A DNA stretch of 39,294 bases from CAZNMF01 sp035547155 (GTDB taxonomy: Bacteria; Acidobacteriota; Vicinamibacteria; Vicinamibacterales; SCN-69-37): the NCBI GenBank assembly GCA_035547155.1, contig DASZVJ010000123.1, positions 1 through 39,294 on the forward strand, in the 5' to 3' direction. Each line of letters begins with the position of its first letter. The first letter of the stretch is position 1. Below, piece after piece: positions 6,615-14,252 of this stretch. The position numbers were made by a program, and so were the translations under genes. The notes beneath the pieces were generated by a model. The model made no database searches, was not told where the DNA came from, and worked only from the letters and a program-made list of their open reading frames with translations.

Positions 6615-8489
6615 TCATCCCGCCAATCTGACGTCCTGCGTCGTCGTCTCGCCGTCGCGGATCGTCACGCGGACGGCGCCGGGCACGACCGTCTGGAGAA
6701 ACGCCGGCGTGGACCATTCGTTCGGCGGAAAGTCGGGGAGCACGGCGAGGTAGTACTCGCCAGGCGGAAGCCCGCTGATGGCGAAGCGGCCGTCGCTCGC
6801 TGGACGCACGGGCATGCGGACGCGCCGCGACTGCTGATGCCACGAGGCGGGATCGGTCGAGAACGCGATCACCGAATACGCCGGCACGGGATGCCCGGTC
6901 TGATCGGAGACCAGGCCCGTCAACTTCGTCACGCGATCGGTGAACGTCACGACGAGATCGCTCACGTCGAGATTCGGCGTGACGTCGAAAGGCGTATCGA
7001 GCACGTCGCGGCCGTTCAGCATGGCGGTCTTGACCATCCACAGCGGCTGCACGGTGGCCGTCGTGCCCGCGTTGCCGATGAGCACGTAGCGTCCCGGTGC
7101 GATGCCCTTGAACGCGAAGGTATCGTCGGCCTCGGCCTGCGTTGCGGGCGCACCGAGCGCGGGACCGCCCGATGGCGGCGGCGACAGCGTGAGCCGCACG
7201 GTCGCCGGCTCGGGCGGCGGCAATGACGTCGCGTCGAACACGACGCGGCCCGACACGGTCATCCCCGGCGCGAGCGTGAGCGTCACGCCGTCGATATCGG
7301 CGCCCGCGACGTCGACGTCCGCCAGCGCCCACAGATCGCTGCCCGGCGGCGACGATCCGCGCGCCGGAACTGGTGCGCCGCCGGCCGCGCTCGATGCGCG
7401 GCTCATCAACCGATAGTGTCCCGGCGCGAGATCGCCGATCACGAACGAGCCGTCCGCCGCGCTCAGGCCGAGAGGCGGCAACGAGGGAAGGACGTCGGCC
7501 AACGCGCGATCCGTCGATGGCGCAGCCAGCACTTGCGCCCCTCGCGCTGGCGCACCGTCCGGGGTCCGGACCACACCGCGTATCGTCGCGACGGGCACGG
7601 CGCGCACGGCGATGTCGACACCGGCGCGCTCCTCACCAGCCGCCAGCGTGACGGGTGTGGCCGACGCGATGTCCGTGACGCCGGGATAGAAGAGCTCCGC
7701 GAGCGCGGTAGCCGATCCGACCGGCGGCGGCCCTGCCATGACGCGAGGCCCGGTCGTGGCCGTCCGCGTCGCCCATCGGATCTCGTCGTCGGTCGGCACG
7801 CGCGGACTCGCCCCACGCGTGAGCAGGGACAAGCCCGGCGTCGCGCCGATGAGATACGTCCCGGCCGGCAGACCGTAGATGCGATAGATGCCGCGATCGT
7901 CCGGCTCGATCGTCTGCCCGTACACGCGGCGATACGACGACGTCGGGCCGATGACGATCGCTTCGACGACGGCGAGGTTCACGCGCGGCGACGACACGGG
8001 CGCGCCGCGCTCGTCGACGATCCGGCCGGTGATCGCGGCGCCGTGCGGCATCGCGATGCGAATCGCGTCGAGCCGTTGTCCGTTCTCGAGCGCGATCGTG
8101 AGGCCCTGTCCGCGTGCCGTGCGCGCGCCGTACGTCACGGACACGTACGGCGGCCGATTGACGGAAATCAGATAGTGCCCGGCCGGCAGGCGCGAGAAGC
8201 CGAACGTGCCGCGCTCGTCGGTGACCGACACGCGCTGCACGCCGCGATCGGGATCACGCAGCGTGACGCTGGCCAGCCGCAGCGGACGCGGCGTCGACTC
8301 GTCAGTGACGACGATGCCGCCGATGAAGGCCTCACCCGTCACGATCGGCCGCACGCCGTTGTCCCGTACGGGCGCGGGAGGGCCGCCGCCACGCTGTGCG
8401 GCGATCGTGATCGTCATCGCCGCGATAGCCGCCGCCGCAATGCCTGCCGCAATGGCGCGTCGCCGGCGTCTCGCGCGAACGAACGTCAT
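6615..8489 (-). CDS. Secreted multi-domain protein with carboxypeptidase-regulatory-like beta-sandwich repeats
   Basis: The product of 624 residues starts with an Arg-rich N-terminus and a hydrophobic stretch (AIAAGIAAAAIAAMTITIAAQ), a signal peptide or anchor. It continues with repeated CarboxypepD_reg/SpaA-like sandwiches. Typical motifs are VTDERGTFGFSRLPAGHYLI, DDRGIYRIYGLPAGTYLIGA, GSFVIGDLAPGHYRLMSR and DGRFAISGLPPGEYYLAVLP. These domains are structural, with no catalytic residues seen. The ATG at 8489 overlaps the stop of the upstream paralogue by four bases (ATGA); the frame extends upstream but that part lies inside the neighbour. The two proteins are probably made together and exported. 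Function is unknown; surface polymer binding or a scaffolding role is only a guess. Confidence 0.75.
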   Translation of the reverse strand: MTFVRARRRRRAIAAGIAAAAIAAMTITIAAQRGGGPPAPVRDNGVRPIVTGEAFIGGIVVTDESTPRPLRLASVTLRDPDRGVQRVSVTDERGTFGFSRLPAGHYLISVNRPPYVSVTYGARTARGQGLTIALENGQRLDAIRIAMPHGAAITGRIVDERGAPVSSPRVNLAVVEAIVIGPTSSYRRVYGQTIEPDDRGIYRIYGLPAGTYLIGATPGLSLLTRGASPRVPTDDEIRWATRTATTGPRVMAGPPPVGSATALAELFYPGVTDIASATPVTLAAGEERAGVDIAVRAVPVATIRGVVRTPDGAPARGAQVLAAPSTDRALADVLPSLPPLGLSAADGSFVIGDLAPGHYRLMSRASSAAGGAPVPARGSSPPGSDLWALADVDVAGADIDGVTLTLAPGMTVSGRVVFDATSLPPPEPATVRLTLSPPPSGGPALGAPATQAEADDTFAFKGIAPGRYVLIGNAGTTATVQPLWMVKTAMLNGRDVLDTPFDVTPNLDVSDLVVTFTDRVTKLTGLVSDQTGHPVPAYSVIAFSTDPASWHQQSRRVRMPVRPASDGRFAISGLPPGEYYLAVLPDFPPNEWSTPAFLQTVVPGAVRVTIRDGETTTQDVRLAG

Positions 8490-10507
8490 GGCCGACCTGC
8501 TTCCTGGATCGCGCTCACCGTCAGCGACTGCGTCCGCGTCTGTCCCGTGCCGACGCTGACGCGCGTCGCCACGCGCGCGAGTGCGGTGAACAGCGCCGCG
8601 TCGCGCACGTCGATCGTCGTCTCGGCCGGGACGGCCGCGACCGCGTACTCGCCGGCCGTCAGGTTCTGCGATTGATAGCTGCCGTCGGGGCGCACGTCGA
8701 TCGTCTGCACGCGGCTGCCCAGCATGCCGTCGTCGATCCACGCGCGCACGTCGGCGGGGAACAGCACCACGACCGCATCGGGATCTCCCGCATGCGCACC
8801 GGTCACGGTGCCCGCGATCGTGGTCGTCAGCTTGGTCAACGTGACGACGACGCTGTCGAGATCGGTGTCGAGCGTGAACGGATGATCCGTGATGTCGCCC
8901 GTGCTCGCGCGGATGGACGCAAGGTTCCATCCTGCCGGCATGCCGGTCACGGCGACGACGTAGCGATCCGCCGGCACTTGCGGCGTGACGAAGCTCAGCC
9001 GATCGTCGATCGGCACCGGTGACGGCAACGAGGTCGTGCGGCCGTCAGCCGGCCTGAGCAGGACGCCGAGCCGCGAGAGATCGTTCTGCGCCGGAGCCAC
9101 GCCGTCGAACTGCACGAGCCCGCTCACGCGCGCACCCGTGCGCAGTCCAATCGACACGCTGCTGACATCGCGGTTCCCGACGCTGACCGGCTGTCGCGCC
9201 CACCACGTCGGACCATCGGACGCCGGCTGCGGCATGTCGCCGCGCACGGACACGATGCCGGTGACGCGGCCGCTCGTCGCGATGATCGTCTGCACTTCCG
9301 GTCGTGCCACCGCCGTGGGCCGAGGTGTTCGCGTCGCGCGGATCTCGTACTGACCGGGCGGCACACCAAGGAACGTGAACCGGCCATCTGATCCCGTCGC
9401 CGTCGTCGCGACGTCGATATTCAGGTCGGACTGGAACTGCGGGGCGTCGGCCGGGAGCAGACGAAGACCGAGCGCGGACATCGGGCCGTCCGGTCCGGTC
9501 ACGACGCCGCTCACGCGGAACATCGGCGTGAGCGTCAGATGGATGTCCACGTCCGACCGCTCCTGTCCCGCCGTCAGACGAATCGTCTCCGCACGCGCCA
9601 CCGTGCTCGCGCTCGGCGCGAACGTCGTCGGATACGCGCGCAGGTGTCCATCGGCGCCCGGCGTCGGCATGGGCAGCCCGCCAATCTGCGAGCTCATCAG
9701 GATCTGCATGTCGCCGGTGTCGATCGCCGGCGCCTCCGGGAAGAAGAACGCGGCCGCCGCGTCGCGCCGCAGATCAGCGAGCACCGGTGACGAGGGATTG
9801 CCGCGAAGCGTGTTCACCAGCTCCGTGGGCATCGACAGGAACGTGGACGCCACCATCACCACGTAGTCGGATGGCGTGAGGCTCGCCGCGCGATAGATGC
9901 CGCGATCGTCGGTCTGCACGATGGCGGCCTGCGAGAGCCGTCCGCCGCGATCGCGACGCATCACACGCACGGTGGTGCCGACCACGGGCTCGCCCGTGTC
10001 ATCGACGACGCGGCCGCCAATCGTCGCCACATGCCACATCTTCACGACGACGTCGATGACGTGCTCGTCGTCGTGAAGCACGATCGTCCGCCGCAGGCCG
10101 CCGCTGTCGGGACGCCGGCTGCCGTATGCGCTCGTGATGTAGCCCGTCGCCGTCGCGCCGACGGTGTAGCTGGACGCGGGCAAATCGCGGAAGAGGAAGT
10201 AACCGTCGCCGTTCGTGACGGACGGTGTGGGCGGCCGGGTGCCGCCCGACAGCACGACGGCCAGAGGATTGGTGCCCGGCGCAGTGCCCGCGCCAGAGAG
10301 GCTGACGGTCGCGCCCGAGATCGGACGCCCGGTCACGGCGTCGATCACGCGGCCGACGATGACACCGGTCGCCTTCGTCGAGGAAACACCCTGATTCGTC
10401 GCCATGCCTGGCTGCACCTGCGCCGCCAGACGTGCTGAGCCGGCCGGCATGACGGCCAGGAAGACGAGCACCGCAGCCGACGAGACCGACGACACGACGC
10501 CGCGCAT
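8486..10507 (-). CDS. Secreted multi-domain protein with carboxypeptidase-regulatory-like domains, paralogue of its neighbour
   Basis: The product of 673 residues has a clear signal peptide (MRGVVSSVSSAAVLVFLAVM, then a cleavage region ending AAQ). Several CarboxypepD_reg-like sandwiches follow: VIDAVTGRPISGATVSLSGA with YFLFRDLPASSYTVGATATG, VVDDTGEPVVGTTVRVMRRD with DDRGIYRAASLTPSDYVVMV, and GRFTFLGVPPGQYEIRATRT. The domain order resembles the next gene, so the pair looks like a tandem duplication. The ATG at 10507 is preceded by GGAGGTGAG, one of the strongest ribosome-binding sites in the window. No enzymatic motif is visible. Confidence 0.78.
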   Translation of the reverse strand: MRGVVSSVSSAAVLVFLAVMPAGSARLAAQVQPGMATNQGVSSTKATGVIVGRVIDAVTGRPISGATVSLSGAGTAPGTNPLAVVLSGGTRPPTPSVTNGDGYFLFRDLPASSYTVGATATGYITSAYGSRRPDSGGLRRTIVLHDDEHVIDVVVKMWHVATIGGRVVDDTGEPVVGTTVRVMRRDRGGRLSQAAIVQTDDRGIYRAASLTPSDYVVMVASTFLSMPTELVNTLRGNPSSPVLADLRRDAAAAFFFPEAPAIDTGDMQILMSSQIGGLPMPTPGADGHLRAYPTTFAPSASTVARAETIRLTAGQERSDVDIHLTLTPMFRVSGVVTGPDGPMSALGLRLLPADAPQFQSDLNIDVATTATGSDGRFTFLGVPPGQYEIRATRTPRPTAVARPEVQTIIATSGRVTGIVSVRGDMPQPASDGPTWWARQPVSVGNRDVSSVSIGLRTGARVSGLVQFDGVAPAQNDLSRLGVLLRPADGRTTSLPSPVPIDDRLSFVTPQVPADRYVVAVTGMPAGWNLASIRASTGDITDHPFTLDTDLDSVVVTLTKLTTTIAGTVTGAHAGDPDAVVVLFPADVRAWIDDGMLGSRVQTIDVRPDGSYQSQNLTAGEYAVAAVPAETTIDVRDAALFTALARVATRVSVGTGQTRTQSLTVSAIQEAGRP

Positions 10508-10532
10508 CTCACCTCCGGTGTGATCCAACTGT

Positions 10533-10553
10533 GGGCGGCCACACGGGCCGCCC
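10533..10553 (-). repeat. REP-like hairpin element, copy 1
   Basis: An 8-bp perfect stem (GGGCGGCC and GGCCGCCC) encloses a 5-base loop. It abuts the bactofilin stop codon: read on the minus strand, TAG is immediately followed by GGGCGGCC. The loop differs by one base from copies 2 to 4. Confidence 0.85.
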
Positions 10554-10931
10554 CTACATCGTGTTTCGCACGCCGTCGCGCTTCTTCTGCTCGTACTTCG
10601 CGACACGCACAGCGGCTTCGAGATGCTGCGGCTCGACGCGGCCGACGAACTGCGCGTCCGGATTCAGCAGAAAGCGCGCGCTCACGACCGTGCCCTGGAC
10701 GACGGCCTCGGGCCGCACGTCGACGATGTCCGTCGCGACGAGCTGACCGGCGGTCCGCCCGTACACGGTGATGTCGCGTGCGACGATGTCGCCGGTCACA
10801 TACGCCGACGCGGCGACGACGATGGCGTGGTGCTCGCAGAAGACGGGCCCGTCCACGCGGCCTTCGATGGTCACATCCTCCGTCGCGCGAATCTCACCTT
10901 TCACCGCACACGTCCGTCCGAGCGTCGTCAT
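10554..10931 (-). CDS. Bactofilin-family cytoskeletal protein
   Basis: The product of 125 residues is a short bactofilin (DUF583). The core is a run of beta-helix rungs such as VKGEIRATEDVTIEGRVDG, YVTGDIVARDITVYGRTAGQ and DVRPEAVVQGTVVSARFL. The C-terminal tail is charged (EQKKRDGV). Bactofilins polymerise without nucleotides and act in cell shape, polarity or placement of envelope enzymes. The ATG at 10931 is preferred because the homology begins there; upstream the frame reads into repeat sequence. The gene is bracketed by two oppositely oriented hairpin repeats. No M23 peptidase partner is adjacent. Confidence 0.88.
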   Translation of the reverse strand: MTTLGRTCAVKGEIRATEDVTIEGRVDGPVFCEHHAIVVAASAYVTGDIVARDITVYGRTAGQLVATDIVDVRPEAVVQGTVVSARFLLNPDAQFVGRVEPQHLEAAVRVAKYEQKKRDGVRNTM

Positions 10932-10946
10932 GATGGTCGATTGTAA

Positions 10947-11064
10947 CGGGCTTGCGGTCCGCGGTCTGCCGGCGGCGGGCAAACGTCCCATGTAGGGGCG
11001 GCCCTTGTGGCCGCCCGACCCGCAGCCCTCTGCCCGCAGACCGCGGCCTGCAGCCCGCCGCCCG
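10947..11064. repeat. Heptamer array, REP-like hairpin, heptamer array
   Basis: This stretch fills the space between the bactofilin start and the stop codon of the haem/HhH gene. At 10947-10980 the minus strand reads CGCCGCC, GGCAGAC, CGCGGAC, CGCAAGC. At 10996-11016 lies hairpin element copy 2 (stem GGGCGGCC/GGCCGCCC, loop CTTGT). At 11021-11062 the plus strand reads CGCAGCC, CTCTGCC, CGCAGAC, CGCGGCC, TGCAGCC, CGCCGCC. The two heptamer arrays are therefore in inverse orientation around the hairpin. Confidence 0.75.
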
Positions 11065-11556
11065 TCAGTAGCACACGATCCGCTCGCGTTTGCCCGCGAT
11101 CTTCTTGTAGTCGAGCCCCGGCACTTTCTTGAGATCTTCCACCGTCTTGAACGCGCCGTGTTTGTCGCGATAAGCGACGATGGCGGCGGCTTCGCGGCGC
11201 AGCAGCTCGAGGACGCTCTCGAGATCGATCTGGGTCGCGGTGTTGACGTTCAGCGGCCGCGGCGCCTCACCGAGGAAATTGGTCGAGAGATAGTCGAGGA
11301 TCGTCTGTCGATCGTCGTCGGAGGCCTTCGCACCGCGGCGGACCATGTCGTCGATGACCGAGGCCCAGCCGTCGCGCGACAACCGCAGCGACGCCGCGCG
11401 CCTCGCCTCGTGACAGACGCCGCACGTGCGGACGGTGACATCCTTGCCCGGCCCGTCCGGCAATCCCTCTCCCGACGGCGTCGTCGTCTGCGCCATGAGC
11501 GCCGCGCACCCCACGAGCCCGATCACCACACATGCGCTGACGAATTTGAAAAACAT
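11065..11556 (-). CDS. Exported protein with a c-type haem motif and a ComEA-like helix-hairpin-helix domain
   Basis: The product of 163 residues starts with a hydrophobic export signal; LVGC around residue 17 could be a lipobox. A single CxxCH motif (CGVCH, residues 45-49) lies in a segment like the haem-binding domain of quinohaemoprotein-type cytochromes (DGWASVIDDMVRRGA). The second half (about 100-163) is a helix-hairpin-helix of the ComEA type, beginning LNVNTATQIDLESVL and ending VPGLDYKKIAGKRERIVCY. ComEA domains bind DNA outside the cytoplasmic membrane during uptake, but short HhH modules of this kind are also widespread in exported proteins of unknown role. The ATG at 11556 is chosen because the signal peptide begins there; upstream lies a hairpin repeat. 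Confidence 0.75.
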   Translation of the reverse strand: MFFKFVSACVVIGLVGCAALMAQTTTPSGEGLPDGPGKDVTVRTCGVCHEARRAASLRLSRDGWASVIDDMVRRGAKASDDDRQTILDYLSTNFLGEAPRPLNVNTATQIDLESVLELLRREAAAIVAYRDKHGAFKTVEDLKKVPGLDYKKIAGKRERIVCY

Positions 11557-11568
11557 GTCGAACCCATC

Positions 11569-11589
11569 GGGCGGCCACAAGGGCCGCCC
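11569..11589 (-). repeat. REP-like hairpin element, copy 3
   Basis: The same 8-bp stem GGGCGGCC/GGCCGCCC as the other copies, with loop ACAAG, which is the reverse complement of CTTGT. It lies 12 bases upstream of the start of the haem/HhH gene. Confidence 0.85.
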
Positions 11590-11618
11590 CTGCATCGATA
11601 TCAACCTTCGCCCTTCGT

Positions 11619-11662
11619 CCCCTGGTCCCCTGGTCCCCTGGTCCCCTGGTCCCCCGGTCCCC
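11619..11662 (-). repeat. G-rich octamer array directly after the CotH-family stop codon
   Basis: Read on the minus strand, the TAG stop at 11667-11665 is followed within three bases by GGGG-type tracts spaced every 8 bp (unit GGGGACCA), six tracts in all. Loops of three or four bases between four-base G tracts fit the consensus for a stable G-quadruplex in the mRNA. Confidence 0.85.
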
Positions 11663-11664
11663 GC

Positions 11665-13035
11665 CTACCGTCCCCGAGCCTGCTGCAACTGCTTCAGCAC
11701 GGACGCCTGTCTGATGCGCACGAACGGCTTGATCGGCATCACGGTCCCGCCGTAGAACGGCCGATCGAAGGACTGGCCGGCCACGGCTTTTCGGAACAAA
11801 TCGTATCGTCCGGTGAGCGGCTCGTCGACGACGACCGGGCCGAGCACGGCGGCGAGCTCGTCGACCTGCGCCGACACCCGATCCGGCTGCGTCAACGTGC
11901 GCGTCAGGCGCTCGAGCGCCGCAAGATAGCGCTGGCGAAACGCCGGCACCGCGAAGGTCCGCTCGAGAAAGCGGTTCGACGACGTCCACGGACGGAGGAT
12001 GTCGAGGTTCTGCTGCTGCCACTCCGAGCCCCAGGCGAACTGGCCGAACGAGTGATCCTGATCCCAGGGGATGAAGGCGAGCTGCCGCGTGGGCGGATGG
12101 AGATAGACGTAGTAATTCTGCCCCTGCTGCAGCACGCTGTCGGGGTTCGCCAGCCAGACGAGCACCGCGGCGTAGCGGGCGAACGCGTCGAGGTCGAGGA
12201 TCGCGGGCAGCTTCGCCGCATACGCGCTGTCACTGGCGTGGGTGACGAGATCGCACAGCTCGAACACGCGCGCCTTGTCCGCCTCGCTCAGCGGCGTCTT
12301 CGGATCGTACGCCTGGTTGTAGCGCGCCCAGTCGCGTCCGAGGTCCGCGAACACACGTTGCGTGACCGGCTTGAAGATCGCGCCCCCCTTGACGCCGAAA
12401 TGCGTGGCGCCGAAGCGATCGTCGACGTTCTCGACGATCGAATAGAGCCCGGCATAGCGGCGCGCCCGCGCGCCCGTCACGGTGATGTAGACGCGCGCGT
12501 AGGACGTGCGCGGCGCCGGGACGTCGAAGTCGCGATAGAGCCGGTACGCGAGCACTTCGTTCATCCAGCTCGCGTCGGTGATGTTGCTGTGCAGGTTGAG
12601 CGTGGTGACGCCGGCCAGCGACTGGCCTTTCACGTATTTGTTGAGGTCGACCTTGAACGAGATCTTGTTGAGCGATCGGCCGGACGTGTACGTGCCGTTG
12701 CCTTTGTAGCGCACGCCGACGTCGGTGAACCGGCGGCCGTCGATCGCGAACGCCGCGTGAACGTACTCGAAGTCGAGGCCGTTCAGCGCGGAGATGCCGT
12801 TGCGCTTGCCTTCCGGCCCCTTGAACCCGTCGACACGCGGCGAGGGGAACGACCGCGACGGCGCCGGCGTGAGCGCGTCCCACATCTCGCGCGTGAACGT
12901 GAGATCGATCGTCGACACCTTCTTCGCGTCGAACAGCGTCTCGGCCGTCAGCGGCAGCTTCGCCTGATCCGCCGACACGGCGAGCGTCGCCAACACGACG
13001 GCGACCGGCATCGAAACGAATCGGGCAAGAGCCAT
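11665..13035 (-). CDS. CotH-family protein (atypical protein kinase-like fold), exported
   Basis: The product of 456 residues has an N-terminal signal peptide (ARFVSMPVAVVLATLAVSAD). Family motifs of CotH follow: GVRYKGNGTYTS, LNLHSNITDASWMNEVLAYR, RDFDVPAPRTSYARVYI, RYAGLYSIVENVDDRF and IPWDQDHSFGQF. In spore formers CotH phosphorylates coat proteins; in non-sporulating bacteria the role of secreted homologues is unresolved. The acidic DQD-SF motif and the Glu of SIVENVD are the expected ATP and metal ligands and are intact. The frame ends at a TAG followed at once by a G-rich octamer array, and the ATG at 13035 starts the signal peptide. It sits between a PpiC-type lipoprotein gene and the haem/HhH gene, all exported proteins. 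Confidence 0.88.
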   Translation of the reverse strand: MALARFVSMPVAVVLATLAVSADQAKLPLTAETLFDAKKVSTIDLTFTREMWDALTPAPSRSFPSPRVDGFKGPEGKRNGISALNGLDFEYVHAAFAIDGRRFTDVGVRYKGNGTYTSGRSLNKISFKVDLNKYVKGQSLAGVTTLNLHSNITDASWMNEVLAYRLYRDFDVPAPRTSYARVYITVTGARARRYAGLYSIVENVDDRFGATHFGVKGGAIFKPVTQRVFADLGRDWARYNQAYDPKTPLSEADKARVFELCDLVTHASDSAYAAKLPAILDLDAFARYAAVLVWLANPDSVLQQGQNYYVYLHPPTRQLAFIPWDQDHSFGQFAWGSEWQQQNLDILRPWTSSNRFLERTFAVPAFRQRYLAALERLTRTLTQPDRVSAQVDELAAVLGPVVVDEPLTGRYDLFRKAVAGQSFDRPFYGGTVMPIKPFVRIRQASVLKQLQQARGR

Positions 13036-13049
13036 TTGAGTCAGGCTTA

Positions 13050-13115
13050 CCCCTGGTCCCCTGTCCCCTGGTCCCTTGGTCCCTTGGTCCCCTGGTCCCT
13101 TGGTCCCCTGGTCCC
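13050..13115 (-). repeat. G-rich octamer array directly after the PpiC-type gene stop codon
   Basis: On the minus strand the stop TAG runs directly into GGGACCA-type units (GGGGACCA and GGGACCAA), with nine G tracts of three or four bases at about 8-bp spacing. The array fills the whole gap up to the CotH-family start codon region. Confidence 0.85.
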
Positions 13116-14185
13116 TACCGCACCTCGCCGCTCAGAATCCGCTGTGCCAGATAGTTCGTCACCTTCGCATCGGCACGCGCGGCAGCGATGTACGCGGTAC
13201 GCATCAGCTCCTGCTGCCGCGACTTCAGCAGATCGCGAATGCTGTCGTGCACGGTTGGCGTATCGAGGCTGCGCTGGCCCGCCGGCTCGCGCGCGACGAG
13301 GGCGAGGATCGTGTAGGCCTGGCCGATCGTGACGGTGCTGACGTGACCGGGCTCCATCTTCAGCACCGCATCGCGCAGCGGCGGCGCGACGCGCGACAGC
13401 GCCGACGCCGGCACGAAGCCGAGATCGCCGCCCTGCGCGGCCGACTGCGGATCCTCCGAGTAGTCCATCGCCAGCGTCCCGAAGTCGCCGCCCGCCTTGA
13501 GCTTCTCGACGATCATCGCGACCTTCCTCGTCGCCTCGTCCAGCGTCCCGGCATCGTCGTTCATGCGGTTGCGCGTCTGCGGGTCCTTCGTGGCCGTGAC
13601 GACGATCTGCGCGAGCCGGTACTGCGGCTCCTTGAGATTGAACTGCGCGCGATTCTGATTGTAGAAGTCGGCGACCTGCTGATCGGTGATCGTGACCTTG
13701 TCGTTGACGTCCGCGTCGAGCACCTTCTGCACGGACAGCTCGCGGCGGATGCCGCTCTTGAACGCGTCCGTCGTGAAGCCTCGCTCCTTGAGCTGCGCGT
13801 TGAAGACGTCGTCGGTGACGCCGATCTTCCGCTCGTTGAACGCGGCGTCGACGTCCGCGTCGGTCGCGTCGAGACCACGCGCGTGCGCGCGCGCCAGCAG
13901 AATCTCCTGCGTGATGAGCTCGTCGATGACGTTGACCTTCATCGTCAGCACCTGCTCCGACGACGGCGCCGGCGTGGCCGACGGATCGACGGCGCTGCGG
14001 TAGGCGTTCTCGACGAGATCCTGATGAATGTCGTGACCGTCGACGACGGCCCAGACGTCGGGCGCGACGGTCTTCGGTGCCGCGGCAGGCGCGGACGGCT
14101 TCTGACACGCCGTCGTGAGGCTGAGGGCCGCGATCGCGGCCAGGGCGGAGATCGGACGGGACACACGCATCTGCTTCATGATCAT
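13115..14185 (-). CDS. PpiC/SurA-type peptidyl-prolyl isomerase lipoprotein
   Basis: The product of 356 residues has a lipoprotein signal with lipobox LTTAC (Cys near residue 27). A helical SurA_N-like chaperone region follows (about 45-200: LVENAYRSA, ELITQEILLARAHARGLDAT, VADFYNQNRAQF). A parvulin domain is at about 215-315, with AQIVVTATKD, AGGDFGTLAMDYSED and SAAQGGDLGFV, the standard parvulin signature. It would act in the periplasm in folding of outer-membrane or secreted proteins. The start at 14185 (MIMKQMRV) is uncertain; ATG at 14179 or 14170 would also keep the signal peptide. The codirectional downstream gene encodes an exported CotH protein. Confidence 0.88.
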   Translation of the reverse strand: MIMKQMRVSRPISALAAIAALSLTTACQKPSAPAAAPKTVAPDVWAVVDGHDIHQDLVENAYRSAVDPSATPAPSSEQVLTMKVNVIDELITQEILLARAHARGLDATDADVDAAFNERKIGVTDDVFNAQLKERGFTTDAFKSGIRRELSVQKVLDADVNDKVTITDQQVADFYNQNRAQFNLKEPQYRLAQIVVTATKDPQTRNRMNDDAGTLDEATRKVAMIVEKLKAGGDFGTLAMDYSEDPQSAAQGGDLGFVPASALSRVAPPLRDAVLKMEPGHVSTVTIGQAYTILALVAREPAGQRSLDTPTVHDSIRDLLKSRQQELMRTAYIAAARADAKVTNYLAQRILSGEVR

Positions 14186-14252
14186 GAGGTCCAGGCGCTC
14201 GCGTTCGTGCGTTGACGTTGAGCCCGCCCAGTGTATCTCCGAACCGGGAACC

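Noticed and set aside
11005..13332. Plus-strand frame of 775 codons
   Set aside because: Shadow of the haem/HhH and CotH genes. The peptides of the type PWSPGPLVPWSPGP come from the octamer arrays.
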